64,000 bases of DNA from Janthinobacterium sp. FW305-129 (GCF_020858115.1 NZ_JACYMM010000001.1:434001-498000); one strand, 5' to 3'; counted from the stretch's first letter, positions 27,683 through 36,802 are shown. The notes: generated by a model not told the origin, from the sequence alone. Made by a program: numbers and translations.

Positions 27683-28912
27683 ATGCGCATCCTGCACATC
27701 CTCGACCACTCGCTGCCGCTGCACAGCGGCTACACCTTCCGCACCCTGGCCATCCTGCGGCAGCAGCGCGCGCTGGGCTGGCACACCATGCAGCTCACGA
27801 GTGCCAAGCAGGGGCCGGCCGACGGCGCGCAGCAGCTGGTCGACGGCTGGCATTTCTACCGCACGGCGCCCGATGCCCGCTGGTGGGCGCGCCTGCCCGT
27901 GCTGCGCCAGGTGGCCGTCATCCTCGGCCTGGCCGTGCGCCTGCGCCAGCTGGCGCAACGGCTCGAGCCCGACATCCTGCATGCGCACTCGCCCGCCCTG
28001 AACGCCATCGCCGCCATCAATGCGGGACGCGCGCTGGGCATCCCCGTCGTGTATGAGGTGCGCGCCTTCTGGGAAGACGCGGCCGCCGACCATGGCAGCA
28101 GCCGGGCCGGCGGCTTGCGCTACCGCCTCACGCGGGCGCTGGAAACCTATGCGCTGCGCCGCGCCGACGCCGTCACCACCATCTGCGAGGGCTTGCGGCG
28201 CGAACTGTGCGCGCGCGGCGTGCCCGCGCATAAGATCACGGTGATCCCGAACGCCGTCGATGCCGGGGCTTTCAGCACCACCGCGCCCGACGACCTCTGG
28301 CTGGCGCACAAACTGGGCTTGCATGGCCACCTGGTCATCGGCTTCATCGGTTCCTTCTATGCCTACGAGGGACTGGCCCTGCTGCTGCGCGCCATGCCGC
28401 GCCTGCTGGTGGCGCAGCCGGCATTGCGCCTGCTGCTGGCCGGCGGCGGCCCGCAGGAAGCGGCGCTGCGCGCGCTGGCGGCGCAGCTGGGCATCGAGGG
28501 CGCCGTGGTCTTCGCGGGCAGAGTGCCGCACGCGCAGGTGGCCGCGTATTATCAGCTGGTCGACATCTGCGTGTATCCGCGCCTGCCGATGCGCCTGACG
28601 GAACTGGTAACGCCCTTGAAACCGTTGGAGGCGATGGCGCAGGGGCGCCTGGTGGTGGCCTCCGACGTGGGCGGCCACCGCGAACTGGTCGAACATGGCA
28701 AGACGGGCATGCTGTTTCGCGCCGGCGACGCCGGGGCGCTGGCGCAGGCCGTATTGAACCTGCTGCTGGCGCCCGACAGCTGGCCGCTGCTGCGGCGCCA
28801 GGCGCGCGCCTTCGTCGAGACGGAGCGCAGCTGGGGCGCCAGCGTGGGCCGCTATGCGCCCGTGTATGCGCGCGTAACCGCGGCGCGCGTGGCGGCGGGA
28901 GCGATGCCATGA
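27683..28912 (+). CDS. Glycosyltransferase, exosortase A-associated (TIGR04063/Daro_2409 type, GT4)
   Basis: A 409-residue GT-B glycosyltransferase. The N-terminus ILHILDHSLPLHSGYTFRTL and VIYE-like strand PVVYEVRAFWEDAAADHG match the exosortase A-associated family. The donor domain has KITVIPNAVDAGAF, LLLAGGGPQEAALRALA and KPLEAMAQGRLVVASDVGGH. It starts 4 bases after the amidotransferase stop and overlaps the following fusion gene by ATGA, so it is part of the same transcript. Acceptor and donor unknown. Confidence 0.93.
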   Translation: MRILHILDHSLPLHSGYTFRTLAILRQQRALGWHTMQLTSAKQGPADGAQQLVDGWHFYRTAPDARWWARLPVLRQVAVILGLAVRLRQLAQRLEPDILHAHSPALNAIAAINAGRALGIPVVYEVRAFWEDAAADHGSSRAGGLRYRLTRALETYALRRADAVTTICEGLRRELCARGVPAHKITVIPNAVDAGAFSTTAPDDLWLAHKLGLHGHLVIGFIGSFYAYEGLALLLRAMPRLLVAQPALRLLLAGGGPQEAALRALAAQLGIEGAVVFAGRVPHAQVAAYYQLVDICVYPRLPMRLTELVTPLKPLEAMAQGRLVVASDVGGHRELVEHGKTGMLFRAGDAGALAQAVLNLLLAPDSWPLLRRQARAFVETERSWGASVGRYAPVYARVTAARVAAGAMP

Positions 28913-31347
28913 TCTTCACGGGCTTGCGCATCGCGCTGGTCGGCCCGCTGCCGCCGCCGGCCGGCGGCATGGCGAATCAGACGGCGCAGCTGGCGAAGCT
29001 GTTGCGCGACGACGGCGCGCAAGTGCAGCTGCTGGCCGTCAACGGTCCCGCGCTGCCGCCCTGGCTGGAGCGCATCCGCTACCTGCGCGCCGCGTTGCGC
29101 CTGCCCGTGCACCTGTGGCGCCTGTGGCGCGCCGCCAATACGGTCGACCTGTTCCACATCATGGCCAATTCCGGCTGGTCCTGGCATCTGCAGGCCGCGC
29201 CCGCGCTGTGGATCGCCAGCCTGAAAGGCAAGCCGGCCCTGCTCAACTACCGGGGCGGCGAAGCGGCCGCCTTTTTCGCCCGCTCGCCGCGCCTGCTGGC
29301 ATTCAGCCTGCGCCGCGCCAGCGCCATCGTCGTGCCCTCGGCCTACCTGGCCGGCATCTTCGAGCAGTACGGCCATACGGCCCACATCGTGCCCAACGTG
29401 GTGGACTTGCAGCGTTTTACCCACGCCGCACGTGCCGCGCCAGCATCGGCCGATGGCCCGTGCATCCTCGTGGCGCGCCACCTGGAAAGCCTGTACGACA
29501 ATGCCAGCGCGGTGCGCGCCCTGGCCATCGTGCGACGCAGCTATCCCACGGCGCGCCTGGTGCTGGCCGGCGGCGGGCCGCAGCGCGCGGCGCTGGCGCG
29601 CCTGGCCAGATCCCTGGGTGTGGACGCTGCCGTGCGCTTCGCCGGCCCCGTCGACAACGCCGCCATGCCGGCGCTGTACCAGGCCAGCGACATCGTGCTC
29701 AACCCCAGCCTGGCCGACAACATGCCCAATTCCGTGCTCGAGGCGCTGGCCTGCGGCGTGCCCGTCGTCAGCACCAACGTGGGCGGCATTCCCGCCCTGC
29801 TGCAGGACGGCGTGACGGCGCTGCTGGTGCCGCCCGGCGATCCGGCCGCCATGGCGCAGGCCATCGTGGCGCTGCTGCGCGACCCGCGCCGCGCGCGGGC
29901 ACTGGCGGACGCGGGCCTGGCACATGGGGCCGCCTTTGGCTGGCCCGGCATCGCGCCCAGGCTGGCCGCGCATTACCGCCGCATCCTCGCCGCGCCGCGC
30001 CCCGGCGCCTACACGCGGCTCGTCGCCCGCTGGCTGTTTCCCCTGCACGAATGGCTCAAGGGCCACCATAGCGCGCGCCTGCTGCGCCGCCTGGAACGCT
30101 CGCAGTGGTGGAACGCGGAGCAGCTGCGGGAGTGGCAACTGGCGCGCCTGCGCCACCTGCTACGCCACGCGGGCCGGCACGTACCCTACTACCGCGCCCT
30201 GTTCGCCCGCTGCGGCTTCGATCCGGAGCAGCTGCGCCAGCTTTCCGACCTGGCGCGCCTGCCGCTGCTGCGCAAGGCTGACATTGCGGGCGAGCGCGAC
30301 AGCTTCAAATCCGCCCGCGCCGTGGGCTTGCGCCCGTTCGCCACGGGCGGCTCCAGCGGCCAGCCGCTGCAGTTTTTCCTGGGACGGCGCAGGGTCAGCC
30401 ACGACATCGCCGCCAAGTGGCGCGCCACGCGCTGGTGGGGCGTCGACATCGGCGACCGCGAAGCCGTGTTGTGGGGTTCGCCCATCGAGCTGCATGCGCA
30501 AGACCGCGTGCGCCGCCTGCGCGACGCGCTGCTGCGCACCACCCTGCTGCCCGCGTTTGCGATGTCGCCCGACCGCCTGGACGGCTACGTGCGGCAGTTG
30601 CGCCGCTGGCGCCCGCGCATGCTGTTCGGCTATCCGTCCGCACTGTGCCGCATCGCCAGCCACGCCGCGGCGCGCGACCAGCCGCTCGACGGCCTGGGCG
30701 TGAAAGTGGCCTTCGTCACGGCCGAACGCCTGTACGACGAGCAGCGCGCGCAGATCGCCGCCGCCTTCGGCTGCCCCGTCGCCAACGGCTACGGCGGACG
30801 CGACGCGGGCTTCATCGCCCACGAATGCCCGGACGGCGGCATGCACATCACGGCCGAAGACATCATCGTGGAAATTGTCGATGGCCAGGGCCAGCCGCTG
30901 CCGCCGGGAGTCACGGGCGACATCGTCGTCACCCACCTGGCCACGCAGGACTACCCCTTCATCCGCTACGCCACGGGCGACGTGGGCGCGCTGGGCACGC
31001 AGCCCTGCGCCTGCGGCCGCGGCCTGCCCCTGCTGCAGAAAATCGAGGGGCGCAGCACGGATTTCCTCACGGCCGTCGACGGCACCGTCATGCACGGCCT
31101 GGCCCTCGTCTACATCGTGCGCGAACTGCCGCAGGTGCGCAGCTTTAAAATCATCCAGGAAACCCTGCTGCGCACGCGCGTGCTGCTGGTCTGCCAGCCG
31201 CGCCTGGACGACGCCACGCGCAGCGCCATCGTCAGGGGCTTCCAGGCCAGGCTGGGCGCGCAGGTCGACATCGCCATCGAGGAAGTCGAAGAAATCGCGG
31301 CGGAGGCGTCGGGCAAGTACCGGTATGTGGTGAGCGCGGTGGCGTAG
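28909..31347 (+). CDS. Two-domain fusion: GT4 glycosyltransferase plus CapK/phenylacetate-CoA ligase-like adenylate-forming domain
   Basis: An 812-residue single open frame. Residues 1 to about 370 are a GT-B glycosyltransferase (PPPAGGMANQTAQLAKLL, HIVPNVVDLQRF, VLEALACGVPVVSTNVGG). After a short linker, residues about 390-812 resemble CapK/PaaK-type adenylate-forming enzymes: HVPYYRALFARCGFD, the AMP-binding loop FATGGSSGQPLQFFLG near 478, NGYGGRDAGFIAHEC, DYPFIRYATGDVG and a C-terminal lid domain. Such domains are usually separate proteins of 430-450 residues. The fusion suggests that sugar transfer is coupled to activation of an acyl or aryl group. It is the last gene of the left XrtA operon, ending 14 bases from a convergent stop. 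Confidence 0.9.
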   Translation: MIFTGLRIALVGPLPPPAGGMANQTAQLAKLLRDDGAQVQLLAVNGPALPPWLERIRYLRAALRLPVHLWRLWRAANTVDLFHIMANSGWSWHLQAAPALWIASLKGKPALLNYRGGEAAAFFARSPRLLAFSLRRASAIVVPSAYLAGIFEQYGHTAHIVPNVVDLQRFTHAARAAPASADGPCILVARHLESLYDNASAVRALAIVRRSYPTARLVLAGGGPQRAALARLARSLGVDAAVRFAGPVDNAAMPALYQASDIVLNPSLADNMPNSVLEALACGVPVVSTNVGGIPALLQDGVTALLVPPGDPAAMAQAIVALLRDPRRARALADAGLAHGAAFGWPGIAPRLAAHYRRILAAPRPGAYTRLVARWLFPLHEWLKGHHSARLLRRLERSQWWNAEQLREWQLARLRHLLRHAGRHVPYYRALFARCGFDPEQLRQLSDLARLPLLRKADIAGERDSFKSARAVGLRPFATGGSSGQPLQFFLGRRRVSHDIAAKWRATRWWGVDIGDREAVLWGSPIELHAQDRVRRLRDALLRTTLLPAFAMSPDRLDGYVRQLRRWRPRMLFGYPSALCRIASHAAARDQPLDGLGVKVAFVTAERLYDEQRAQIAAAFGCPVANGYGGRDAGFIAHECPDGGMHITAEDIIVEIVDGQGQPLPPGVTGDIVVTHLATQDYPFIRYATGDVGALGTQPCACGRGLPLLQKIEGRSTDFLTAVDGTVMHGLALVYIVRELPQVRSFKIIQETLLRTRVLLVCQPRLDDATRSAIVRGFQARLGAQVDIAIEEVEEIAAEASGKYRYVVSAVA

Positions 31348-31361
31348 GCAGACAACCCGCG

Positions 31362-32231
31362 TTACATTGCCACCCGGCCCGCCGGCAGCGACAGCAGCAT
31401 TTTTCCGTGCTCGGATTGGAAAAGCTGTTTCGCATTGGCCTCGATCGAACGATAGACCTCGCTGCGCGCTCCGGCGACGCCGCGTATCACTTCGCGGTGT
31501 AACTCATTCATGAAATGACGGAAAATCTGCAGACCATCGTTGAATCGCCCTGCACCGTCGAGCAGGATATGCTCTGCAAGCCGCAGTTTGCCGATACGCG
31601 CGCAAAGCAAGTATTCGATATGAATTCCCGCAGGCATCATGTCGAGCATTAATTGGGCGAAATTGGTGATCAGCTCAAAATGCGTTGCGGACACGTCTTT
31701 GGACGACTTCGTCAAGGCAAGAATATTATCGATAAAGGACAACACTTCATTGCGTTTCGCCGCCATGCTGGTCAACAGCGGAATGGCAAGCTCGCGTATT
31801 TCCGATGCCAGGCTACGATCCTGCAACAAGGTTCGCGCTGCCTCCACCAGTCCTACATATTCACTGATCTTATCCATGTAAAATACAATGTGCTGCGAGC
31901 GCACATCTTGTGCAATGACATCGACAGTGGCCTGGATTTTATCCAGTTTCTTTGCCAGATATTTTGTCTGCACCACGATCGCGGCAAGAATAATGCCGGT
32001 CGAAACGGCCGCGGCAATCGCCGTCGTCGCCTGCGCCATTTTCAGCGCTTCTTCCACGCTCTTGGCCGCACTTTCCTTGAATGGAAGATGCTGGATGATG
32101 CCAGACCCGCCGCTACCCTCGGCCCAGTATGCGACGCCGTCATGTATGGCTGCCTTGCCTTCCGCCATCGCTTGTATCAACACCGGCTTCAATTTGGCCT
32201 GGTCGATGATCCATATCGTTTCTTGCAACAT
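31362..32231 (-). CDS. Hypothetical membrane-associated protein encoded with YaaW-family protein
   Basis: A 289-residue protein not recognised as a named family. A hydrophobic segment (residues about 69-87, ending IILAAIVV) is followed by a short amphipathic coiled-coil-like stretch (YLAKKLDKIQATVDVIAQDV) and a helical C-terminal half. There is no signal peptide. Its ribosome site (AAGGA) overlaps the stop of the YaaW-like gene 10 bases upstream, so the two form a coupled operon. GC content is clearly lower than in the flanking XrtA genes, which suggests recent acquisition. A joint role at the membrane with the YaaW protein is an inference from operon structure. Confidence 0.75.
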   Translation of the reverse strand: MLQETIWIIDQAKLKPVLIQAMAEGKAAIHDGVAYWAEGSGGSGIIQHLPFKESAAKSVEEALKMAQATTAIAAAVSTGIILAAIVVQTKYLAKKLDKIQATVDVIAQDVRSQHIVFYMDKISEYVGLVEAARTLLQDRSLASEIRELAIPLLTSMAAKRNEVLSFIDNILALTKSSKDVSATHFELITNFAQLMLDMMPAGIHIEYLLCARIGKLRLAEHILLDGAGRFNDGLQIFRHFMNELHREVIRGVAGARSEVYRSIEANAKQLFQSEHGKMLLSLPAGRVAM

Positions 32232-32241
32232 TTACATTTCC

Positions 32242-32982
32242 TTAGAAAAATTCACGTGCTTCGCATTCCCGCCGCATATAAGCGATCTGAATGACGGCAG
32301 GGATCGTTACGCGATATGCGGCGCCGCTGATTGCGGGCACGGTGAGCGCTGCCGACACGGCCAATCCGACCGGTCCGGCAAACATGGCCAGGCTTCTGCC
32401 CAGTCCACCTGTCGCAATGACGCCAAGTGCCCGTCCCGCGAACATGCTTGCAGCGGATGTGGCGATCAGTGCCGATATCTGCAAGGAACCGATGCCGCTC
32501 GACAAGGCCGCTTTCAGCAAGGCCAATCCTTCCGCATCGCGTAAGTTATTGCCGATATCAAATTCCTTCAGCAGCGAAGCACGTTGTTCCGCACCGAGCT
32601 TTTCCCAGGCATCGCCGATGAATTTCTCCAGCAGCTTGTTTTCCATCAGATAGGCGGAACTGTTTTTTTCCGTCTTGACTTTCTGGTTATCGCACACGTC
32701 CGATAAAATCTCCTTGTAAAGCACGCCATCGCCGCGAAACAGGTTGACGATCGTGTCGCCGCCGAAATGCTGAAGCTCGCCGGCAATCAACTTCCAGCAT
32801 TGCCGGTGCTGGTCCTTCTTTCCAGCAAACTTCTTGAAGTTGTCGTCCTCAAGAAGTTCGCTGGCGATGCGAGCCGATCCATCTTTGTCGTGCGTGAGAT
32901 AGCCCGCCAAAACACGCAAATCCTCTTCCTTGCAATACGGCAGGAATGCGAGGTCTTCATCGACGCGATATTTGATACCCAT
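32242..32982 (-). CDS. YaaW/UPF0174 family protein with N-terminal DUF3944-like motif
   Basis: A 246-residue protein. The N-terminus YRVDEDLAFLPYCKEEDLRV matches the DUF3944 motif of YaaW-like proteins, and a second motif (HFGGDTIVNLFRGDGVLYKE) is typical of the same family. The C-terminal third (about 150-230) is Gly/Ala-rich and hydrophobic, as if able to insert in or bind a membrane. A good AAGGGGA ribosome site precedes the ATG. Function is unknown for the family. It is the first gene of a two-gene, low-GC minus-strand operon inserted next to the XrtA operon. Confidence 0.85.
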   Translation of the reverse strand: MGIKYRVDEDLAFLPYCKEEDLRVLAGYLTHDKDGSARIASELLEDDNFKKFAGKKDQHRQCWKLIAGELQHFGGDTIVNLFRGDGVLYKEILSDVCDNQKVKTEKNSSAYLMENKLLEKFIGDAWEKLGAEQRASLLKEFDIGNNLRDAEGLALLKAALSSGIGSLQISALIATSAASMFAGRALGVIATGGLGRSLAMFAGPVGLAVSAALTVPAISGAAYRVTIPAVIQIAYMRRECEAREFF

Positions 32983-33002
32983 ATTTCCCCTTGGTAATTT
33001 TC

Positions 33003-33510
33003 TTATATTGTATTTTTAATCGCGCCCAACTTACAAGGCAAAACAAGGAAAAACATGCAATATGAAGCCGATACTTTTATTTCGAAATGGTAATTAACGC
33101 CACTATCTTCGCCAAACTGATTTTCCAAAACAATGACATCGACCTTTTTCTCAGGAAAATACATTTCAATGGATGTAAATCCCAGGCCCAGACCTGTGGC
33201 AAATCGGGCAGGTATCTACTCACGGGCCTTTGCAAGTCTATCCATGATCCGAAAATTATCGCCCGGATTTAACCGTGTTCTATTTTCAAAATCCGAATAG
33301 CCAAAGGCTTTTGAGTATCTGGTCTGGCCATATTTCGTGAGGAGGATGACGCCATTGAAACTTCTTGGACTTGTTGATCTTGCCACGCTGTCGATTTTGG
33401 CGGAATAATCATCTGCCTTTTCCGCATGTGAATGCTATCCAACCTGGGCATGCACGCATGCGGAGATCGTCAACAAAAAAATATAGCGCGGATATTTTCA
33501 GTGGCAGCAT
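33003..33510 (-). pseudogene. Decayed beta-lactamase-family serine hydrolase
   Basis: Read on the minus strand, an ATG at 33510 starts MLPLKISALYF. Removing one base from a run of seven T (plus-strand A at 33475-33481) continues it as a signal peptide LLTISACVHA. After an in-frame TAG the same frame gives FNGVILLTKYG and KAFGYSDFENRTRLNPGD, a clear class C serine-hydrolase N-terminus. Just after NFRI, where the active-site SxxK should come, the sequence jumps to MDRLAKARE, a stop, and then a C-terminal-like GLGLGFTSIEMYFPEKKVDV. So there is a frameshift, two stops and an internal deletion that removed the catalytic core. The remnant lies just downstream of an intact serine hydrolase gene. Confidence 0.72.
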
Positions 33511-33582
33511 CGTTTTTCTTTCAGTATGGAGATTCTGATTTGATTTATTATTGCCATGTAAACGCGTATTTTCATCACAAGA

Positions 33583-33596
33583 AGTCCTGCAGGACT
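33583..33596. repeat. 14-bp perfect palindrome
   Basis: AGTCCTGCAGGACT is self-complementary over 14 bases, without a loop, in the low-GC gap between the intact serine hydrolase stop and the pseudogene. It could be part of a terminator or a protein-binding dyad; no U-tract follows directly. Confidence 0.4.
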
Positions 33597-33675
33597 AACG
33601 ATATGACAAGTGCAGGCCTGTCAGTGAGTGCGGATCCAGGCTGGCAAAAGAAGGAAGGCTGGGCACGCCGGGCAT

Positions 33676-35415
33676 TCAGTCGTCCACCAGATCGAAGTCG
33701 GCAAGCAAACCGTCCGCGGTCAGGTAAACCAGCAATTTGCGCCCTGGCTTGATGCCGCTGACATGGTAGGCAAGGACACTGTCCACCTTGCTGCCATGAC
33801 GTTCGATCGCGCGACCAGCGACAGCTTGCTCGTGCAAAAAAGTGAGTGACTTAACATTGACGAGTTCGCCAATGGCTTGCGTGCCAAAGTTGCTCTTGAT
33901 GCCAGGTGTCGCAAAATCCGAATTGGCCAGGGCGCTGCCGCCACGCGCTATGTCGGCCAGCAAGGCCTGCACACTCCGGGTACGCGCAGGCTGGGGGTCG
34001 GTGCGCGCTTTCAAAGTGTGCATCAGCGGGCCGATGCGCGGCGCCTTATTGGCTTTGCCCTTGGTTGTCACGACGACGTCCGTCACCTCTCCTTGTGCAT
34101 CGACGACGAAAGCCAGTTCGCAATTGCGCGACGTCGAATGGAAACGGTGCGCGCCGACAGGCACGAAAGTTTCGTCGGGCAAGCCATCGTAAATGCTGCG
34201 CAGCTGGCCACCCCGCATATCGAAGGTGCCCATCGTGTTGTTCGCCAACTCGTAGCGGCCCGTGTAGCGGCCGAGCGCCCTGGCATCGATGTGGATGGCG
34301 GGCTGCTTGCGCAACACGTCGTAGTCGGCATCCGGCCAGCGATAGGCGCGGCCGATGGCGGCGGTCAGGCGGTCCATCATGCGGGAATTGTCATTCGCGT
34401 TAATCATGATCACGGCGCCCTGGCCCGTGCGGGAAAATGCCGTCAGCAAGGTATCGAAGCCTTCGTCGCGCCCGCCGTGCGAGAAGCGTTGCGCGCTGCC
34501 GCTGCCGTGCAGGAAGACGCCCAGGCCCGCGTTCTCTATTTGCGGGGTCAGCATCTGTTGCGTCAAGGCTGCCGAGATGACCGGGTTGGACGTGCCGGCC
34601 AGGGATTGCTGCACGCCGATGGCGAAGCGCGCCAGGTCCGACGCGTTGGTCCATAAACCGGCCGCCGCCATTTCCGGATACAGGTGCCAGCGTCCCGCCA
34701 CCAGGCTGCGGTCGGCAAGGTGGCCGCTGGCATTCAGGCGCGCGCGTTCGGCTGGCGGCGGCTGCAGATAGGAGCTCTCCAGCATGCCCAGGGGCTTGAG
34801 GACCGCGTCGCGCATGTAATCGGGAAACGCCTGGCCGCTCACGTCGGCCACCATCTGTTGCATGACGGTATAGCCGCCACCGGAGTAACGCACCTTGCTG
34901 CCTGGAACGATGTCAACGCGGATGGGCGCGGTATTCGCCGGTTGCTCGCCGTTCAGCACCTGGACCACGGTGGGCAGCGGCGCATTGCTGGCGTAACCGG
35001 GGAAGCCGTGCACGGTCAGCCCCGCGTTGTGGCTGAGCAGCCTGCGCAAGGTCACCTTCTGTTCGGCCGTCAGGGCGCTGTCCGGCAGCTTCCACGTGAG
35101 CAGCCGGGTATTGACGTCCTCGTCAAGGGCAAGCTTGCCCTGCTCTACCAGGTGCAGCGCCCCCAGCGCGGCTACCGGCTTGCTGACCGAACCGGCCTGG
35201 AACAGTGTGTGCGGACCGACCGGCGTCTTGCCGCCCTTTTCCGTGACACCGTACCCTTGCACCCTGACAATCTTGCCGTTGTCGATGATGGCAAGCGACA
35301 GTCCGGGGATCTTCCGCATCTGCATTTCGGCTTTGATAATGTCGTCCAATGCGTCCGCCCGGGCGCCACTTGCGAACAACAGGGTAACGATTACTGCCAG
35401 GGAATGAACTCGCAT
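33676..35415 (-). CDS. Beta-lactamase-related serine hydrolase (class C/PBP4*-like), exported
   Basis: A 579-residue protein with a signal peptide (MRVHSLAVIVTLLFASGARA). The serine beta-lactamase fold shows SxxK as Ser76-Val-Ser-Lys79 (QAGSVSKP), YSGGGY as the Tyr motif and SHGGRDEGF as the KTG equivalent. A C-terminal extension of about 200 residues (YTGRYELANNTMGTFDMRGG onwards) is a lipocalin-like beta domain common in this group. It acts in the periplasm on peptides, D-amino-acid peptides or esters; beta-lactam hydrolysis is not implied. The start at 35415 has a GAAAGAGG site and removes a non-homologous 20-residue leader. It lies downstream of the LytTR-S41 genes but is separated by 274 bases with a dispersed repeat. 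Confidence 0.9.
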   Translation of the reverse strand: MRVHSLAVIVTLLFASGARADALDDIIKAEMQMRKIPGLSLAIIDNGKIVRVQGYGVTEKGGKTPVGPHTLFQAGSVSKPVAALGALHLVEQGKLALDEDVNTRLLTWKLPDSALTAEQKVTLRRLLSHNAGLTVHGFPGYASNAPLPTVVQVLNGEQPANTAPIRVDIVPGSKVRYSGGGYTVMQQMVADVSGQAFPDYMRDAVLKPLGMLESSYLQPPPAERARLNASGHLADRSLVAGRWHLYPEMAAAGLWTNASDLARFAIGVQQSLAGTSNPVISAALTQQMLTPQIENAGLGVFLHGSGSAQRFSHGGRDEGFDTLLTAFSRTGQGAVIMINANDNSRMMDRLTAAIGRAYRWPDADYDVLRKQPAIHIDARALGRYTGRYELANNTMGTFDMRGGQLRSIYDGLPDETFVPVGAHRFHSTSRNCELAFVVDAQGEVTDVVVTTKGKANKAPRIGPLMHTLKARTDPQPARTRSVQALLADIARGGSALANSDFATPGIKSNFGTQAIGELVNVKSLTFLHEQAVAGRAIERHGSKVDSVLAYHVSGIKPGRKLLVYLTADGLLADFDLVDD

Positions 35416-35487
35416 GAGCGCCTCTTTCAATGGTGAATGACGGATATCAGTAAGGAAAGGTTGACGATACGTCACCTTGCCCGGCCA

Positions 35488-35545
35488 CCATGCAGCATTG
35501 CGACAGGCCGTCAGATATCAGTCATGGGCGGTCATTTTCCCGGAT
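35488..35545. repeat. Dispersed direct repeat, copy 1
   Basis: These 58 bases are identical to 39138-39195 and in the same orientation. Weaker similarity continues rightwards for roughly 80 bases (for example TTGGCAG followed by GCGGA in both). Copy 1 sits 73 bases upstream of the serine hydrolase start. The rest of the 35416-35689 gap shows no gene. Confidence 0.9.
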
Positions 35546-35689
35546 GGGTTGCGGCCCGCGTTTGCTGGCGTGCCGAATTCTGGCTGCTTGCCGCTGTTGG
35601 CAGTTTCCGCCCCGAAGCGGAAGTTCGACTCGGCATATGCTTCGCATGTCGTCGTTCGTGGCGGCTTCGAGGATGGCAAGGCCGGTCGA

Positions 35690-36784
35690 TTAACGCTCGC
35701 CCCTGAGGATATAGACCGGCTTCTCGGTTTCTCCCTTCTCCGCCATGACGAGAAGGCGTTGCAGTTCCGTGCGCTCGTTGCCCTCCTTTGCGGAGGACAC
35801 CAGATTGCGCAGGATGGCGACATGCGCCGCCTGCAGCGCCTGCGCTGCGGGCACGGCGACGTCCGGTTTCACGCCGACATGTTCCCAGTTGGTTTTAGTG
35901 ACGAAATTGGTCGTGCGCGCCGTCGGAATCGAGACCGCGATATCGTGTCCCAGGCTGTACCAGCCAATGGGATTGGAAGCGCCGACGGTGGTTTCGCCGA
36001 CCAGGGTGCCACGCTTCAGCACCTGGAAGTCATAGGCGCAGTCCTCGGCGGCCGAACCTGTCCGAGCCGAGATCAGCACATATACGGGCTTGTCGTAACG
36101 CTGCGTGAACGTCGGCACGGTCCAGATCTGCCGCGTGGTGTCGGTCGGGCGATCATAAATATCGATCAGGTGGTGCAGTTTGCCCGCCGAGAGGAAATGA
36201 CTCATCAGGTATGCCACGCTGGCCGGGTCGCCGCCGCCGTTGCGGCGCAGGTCGAGGATCAGCGCATCCGTGCCCGCCAGGAGCGACATCGCCGCCGTGT
36301 ACGCCGCGCCGACAAATTCCACGCCGGCGAAGCGCCGCAACTCGATGTAGCCGACGTTGCCGGGAAGGCGTTCGATCTTCTCGATGTCATAGCCGCGCCG
36401 CGCGGCCGCGGTACGCCATTCGTCTATCTTGGCGCGGCTCGGCTCCTCCTCGGTAGCGCTGGACTCACTGAAGCCCTCGTAACGCCCGGCGCTGAAATGC
36501 ATGTCGCCGCTCAATTCCCGCAAGTCCTTCTTCAGCGCCGCACTGAACGCCGTCGCGCTGGTGGCGGCCGCATAGCCTCCTTCGGCATTTTTCCTGATGA
36601 TCGCACCGCCGACCTGTTCGGCCCGCGCTGGATCGATGTAATTCGCGTTGATTTTCGCCGCCAGCGTCTGCGCGATTGCGGCGCGATCGGACGCGCTCAA
36701 CGCGGTGTCCTCCGCCGCCAAGGCGGGCAACGACCACAGCGCGCCCAACACGACCGCTGAAACAAGCTTCTTGCTACCTAACAT
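35690..36784 (-). CDS. S41 family peptidase (tail-specific/IRBP-like), exported
   Basis: A 364-residue protein with signal peptide MLGSKKLVSAVVLGALWSLPALAA. An N-terminal helical domain (residues 30-110) is followed by an S41 core: VGYIELRRFAGVEFVGAAY, ALILDLRRNGGGDPASVAYL, and VYVLISARTGSAAEDCAYDF with the likely nucleophile Ser, then GETTVGASNPIGWY. No PDZ domain is evident, as in the retinoid-binding-protein-like S41 branch. It is encoded 18 bases downstream of the LytTR response-regulator gene, in the same direction, so it is probably cotranscribed with it. Confidence 0.9.
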   Translation of the reverse strand: MLGSKKLVSAVVLGALWSLPALAAEDTALSASDRAAIAQTLAAKINANYIDPARAEQVGGAIIRKNAEGGYAAATSATAFSAALKKDLRELSGDMHFSAGRYEGFSESSATEEEPSRAKIDEWRTAAARRGYDIEKIERLPGNVGYIELRRFAGVEFVGAAYTAAMSLLAGTDALILDLRRNGGGDPASVAYLMSHFLSAGKLHHLIDIYDRPTDTTRQIWTVPTFTQRYDKPVYVLISARTGSAAEDCAYDFQVLKRGTLVGETTVGASNPIGWYSLGHDIAVSIPTARTTNFVTKTNWEHVGVKPDVAVPAAQALQAAHVAILRNLVSSAKEGNERTELQRLLVMAEKGETEKPVYILRGER

Positions 36785-36802
36785 ACATTCCTCCAGGTTG
36801 GA

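Noticed and set aside
31362-32982. Calling the YaaW pair a toxin-antitoxin or contact-dependent toxin-immunity system
   Set aside because: Sizes, lack of known toxin domains and lack of secretion signals do not support it; kept as an open question only.
33432-33752. 106-codon plus-strand frame
   Set aside because: It overlaps the minus-strand serine-hydrolase pseudogene and the intact gene's 3' end; no motif or ribosome site.
33676-35415. Calling the serine hydrolase a beta-lactamase resistance gene
   Set aside because: The fold is shared with many esterases and peptidases; the long C-terminal domain and context give no support for antibiotic hydrolysis.
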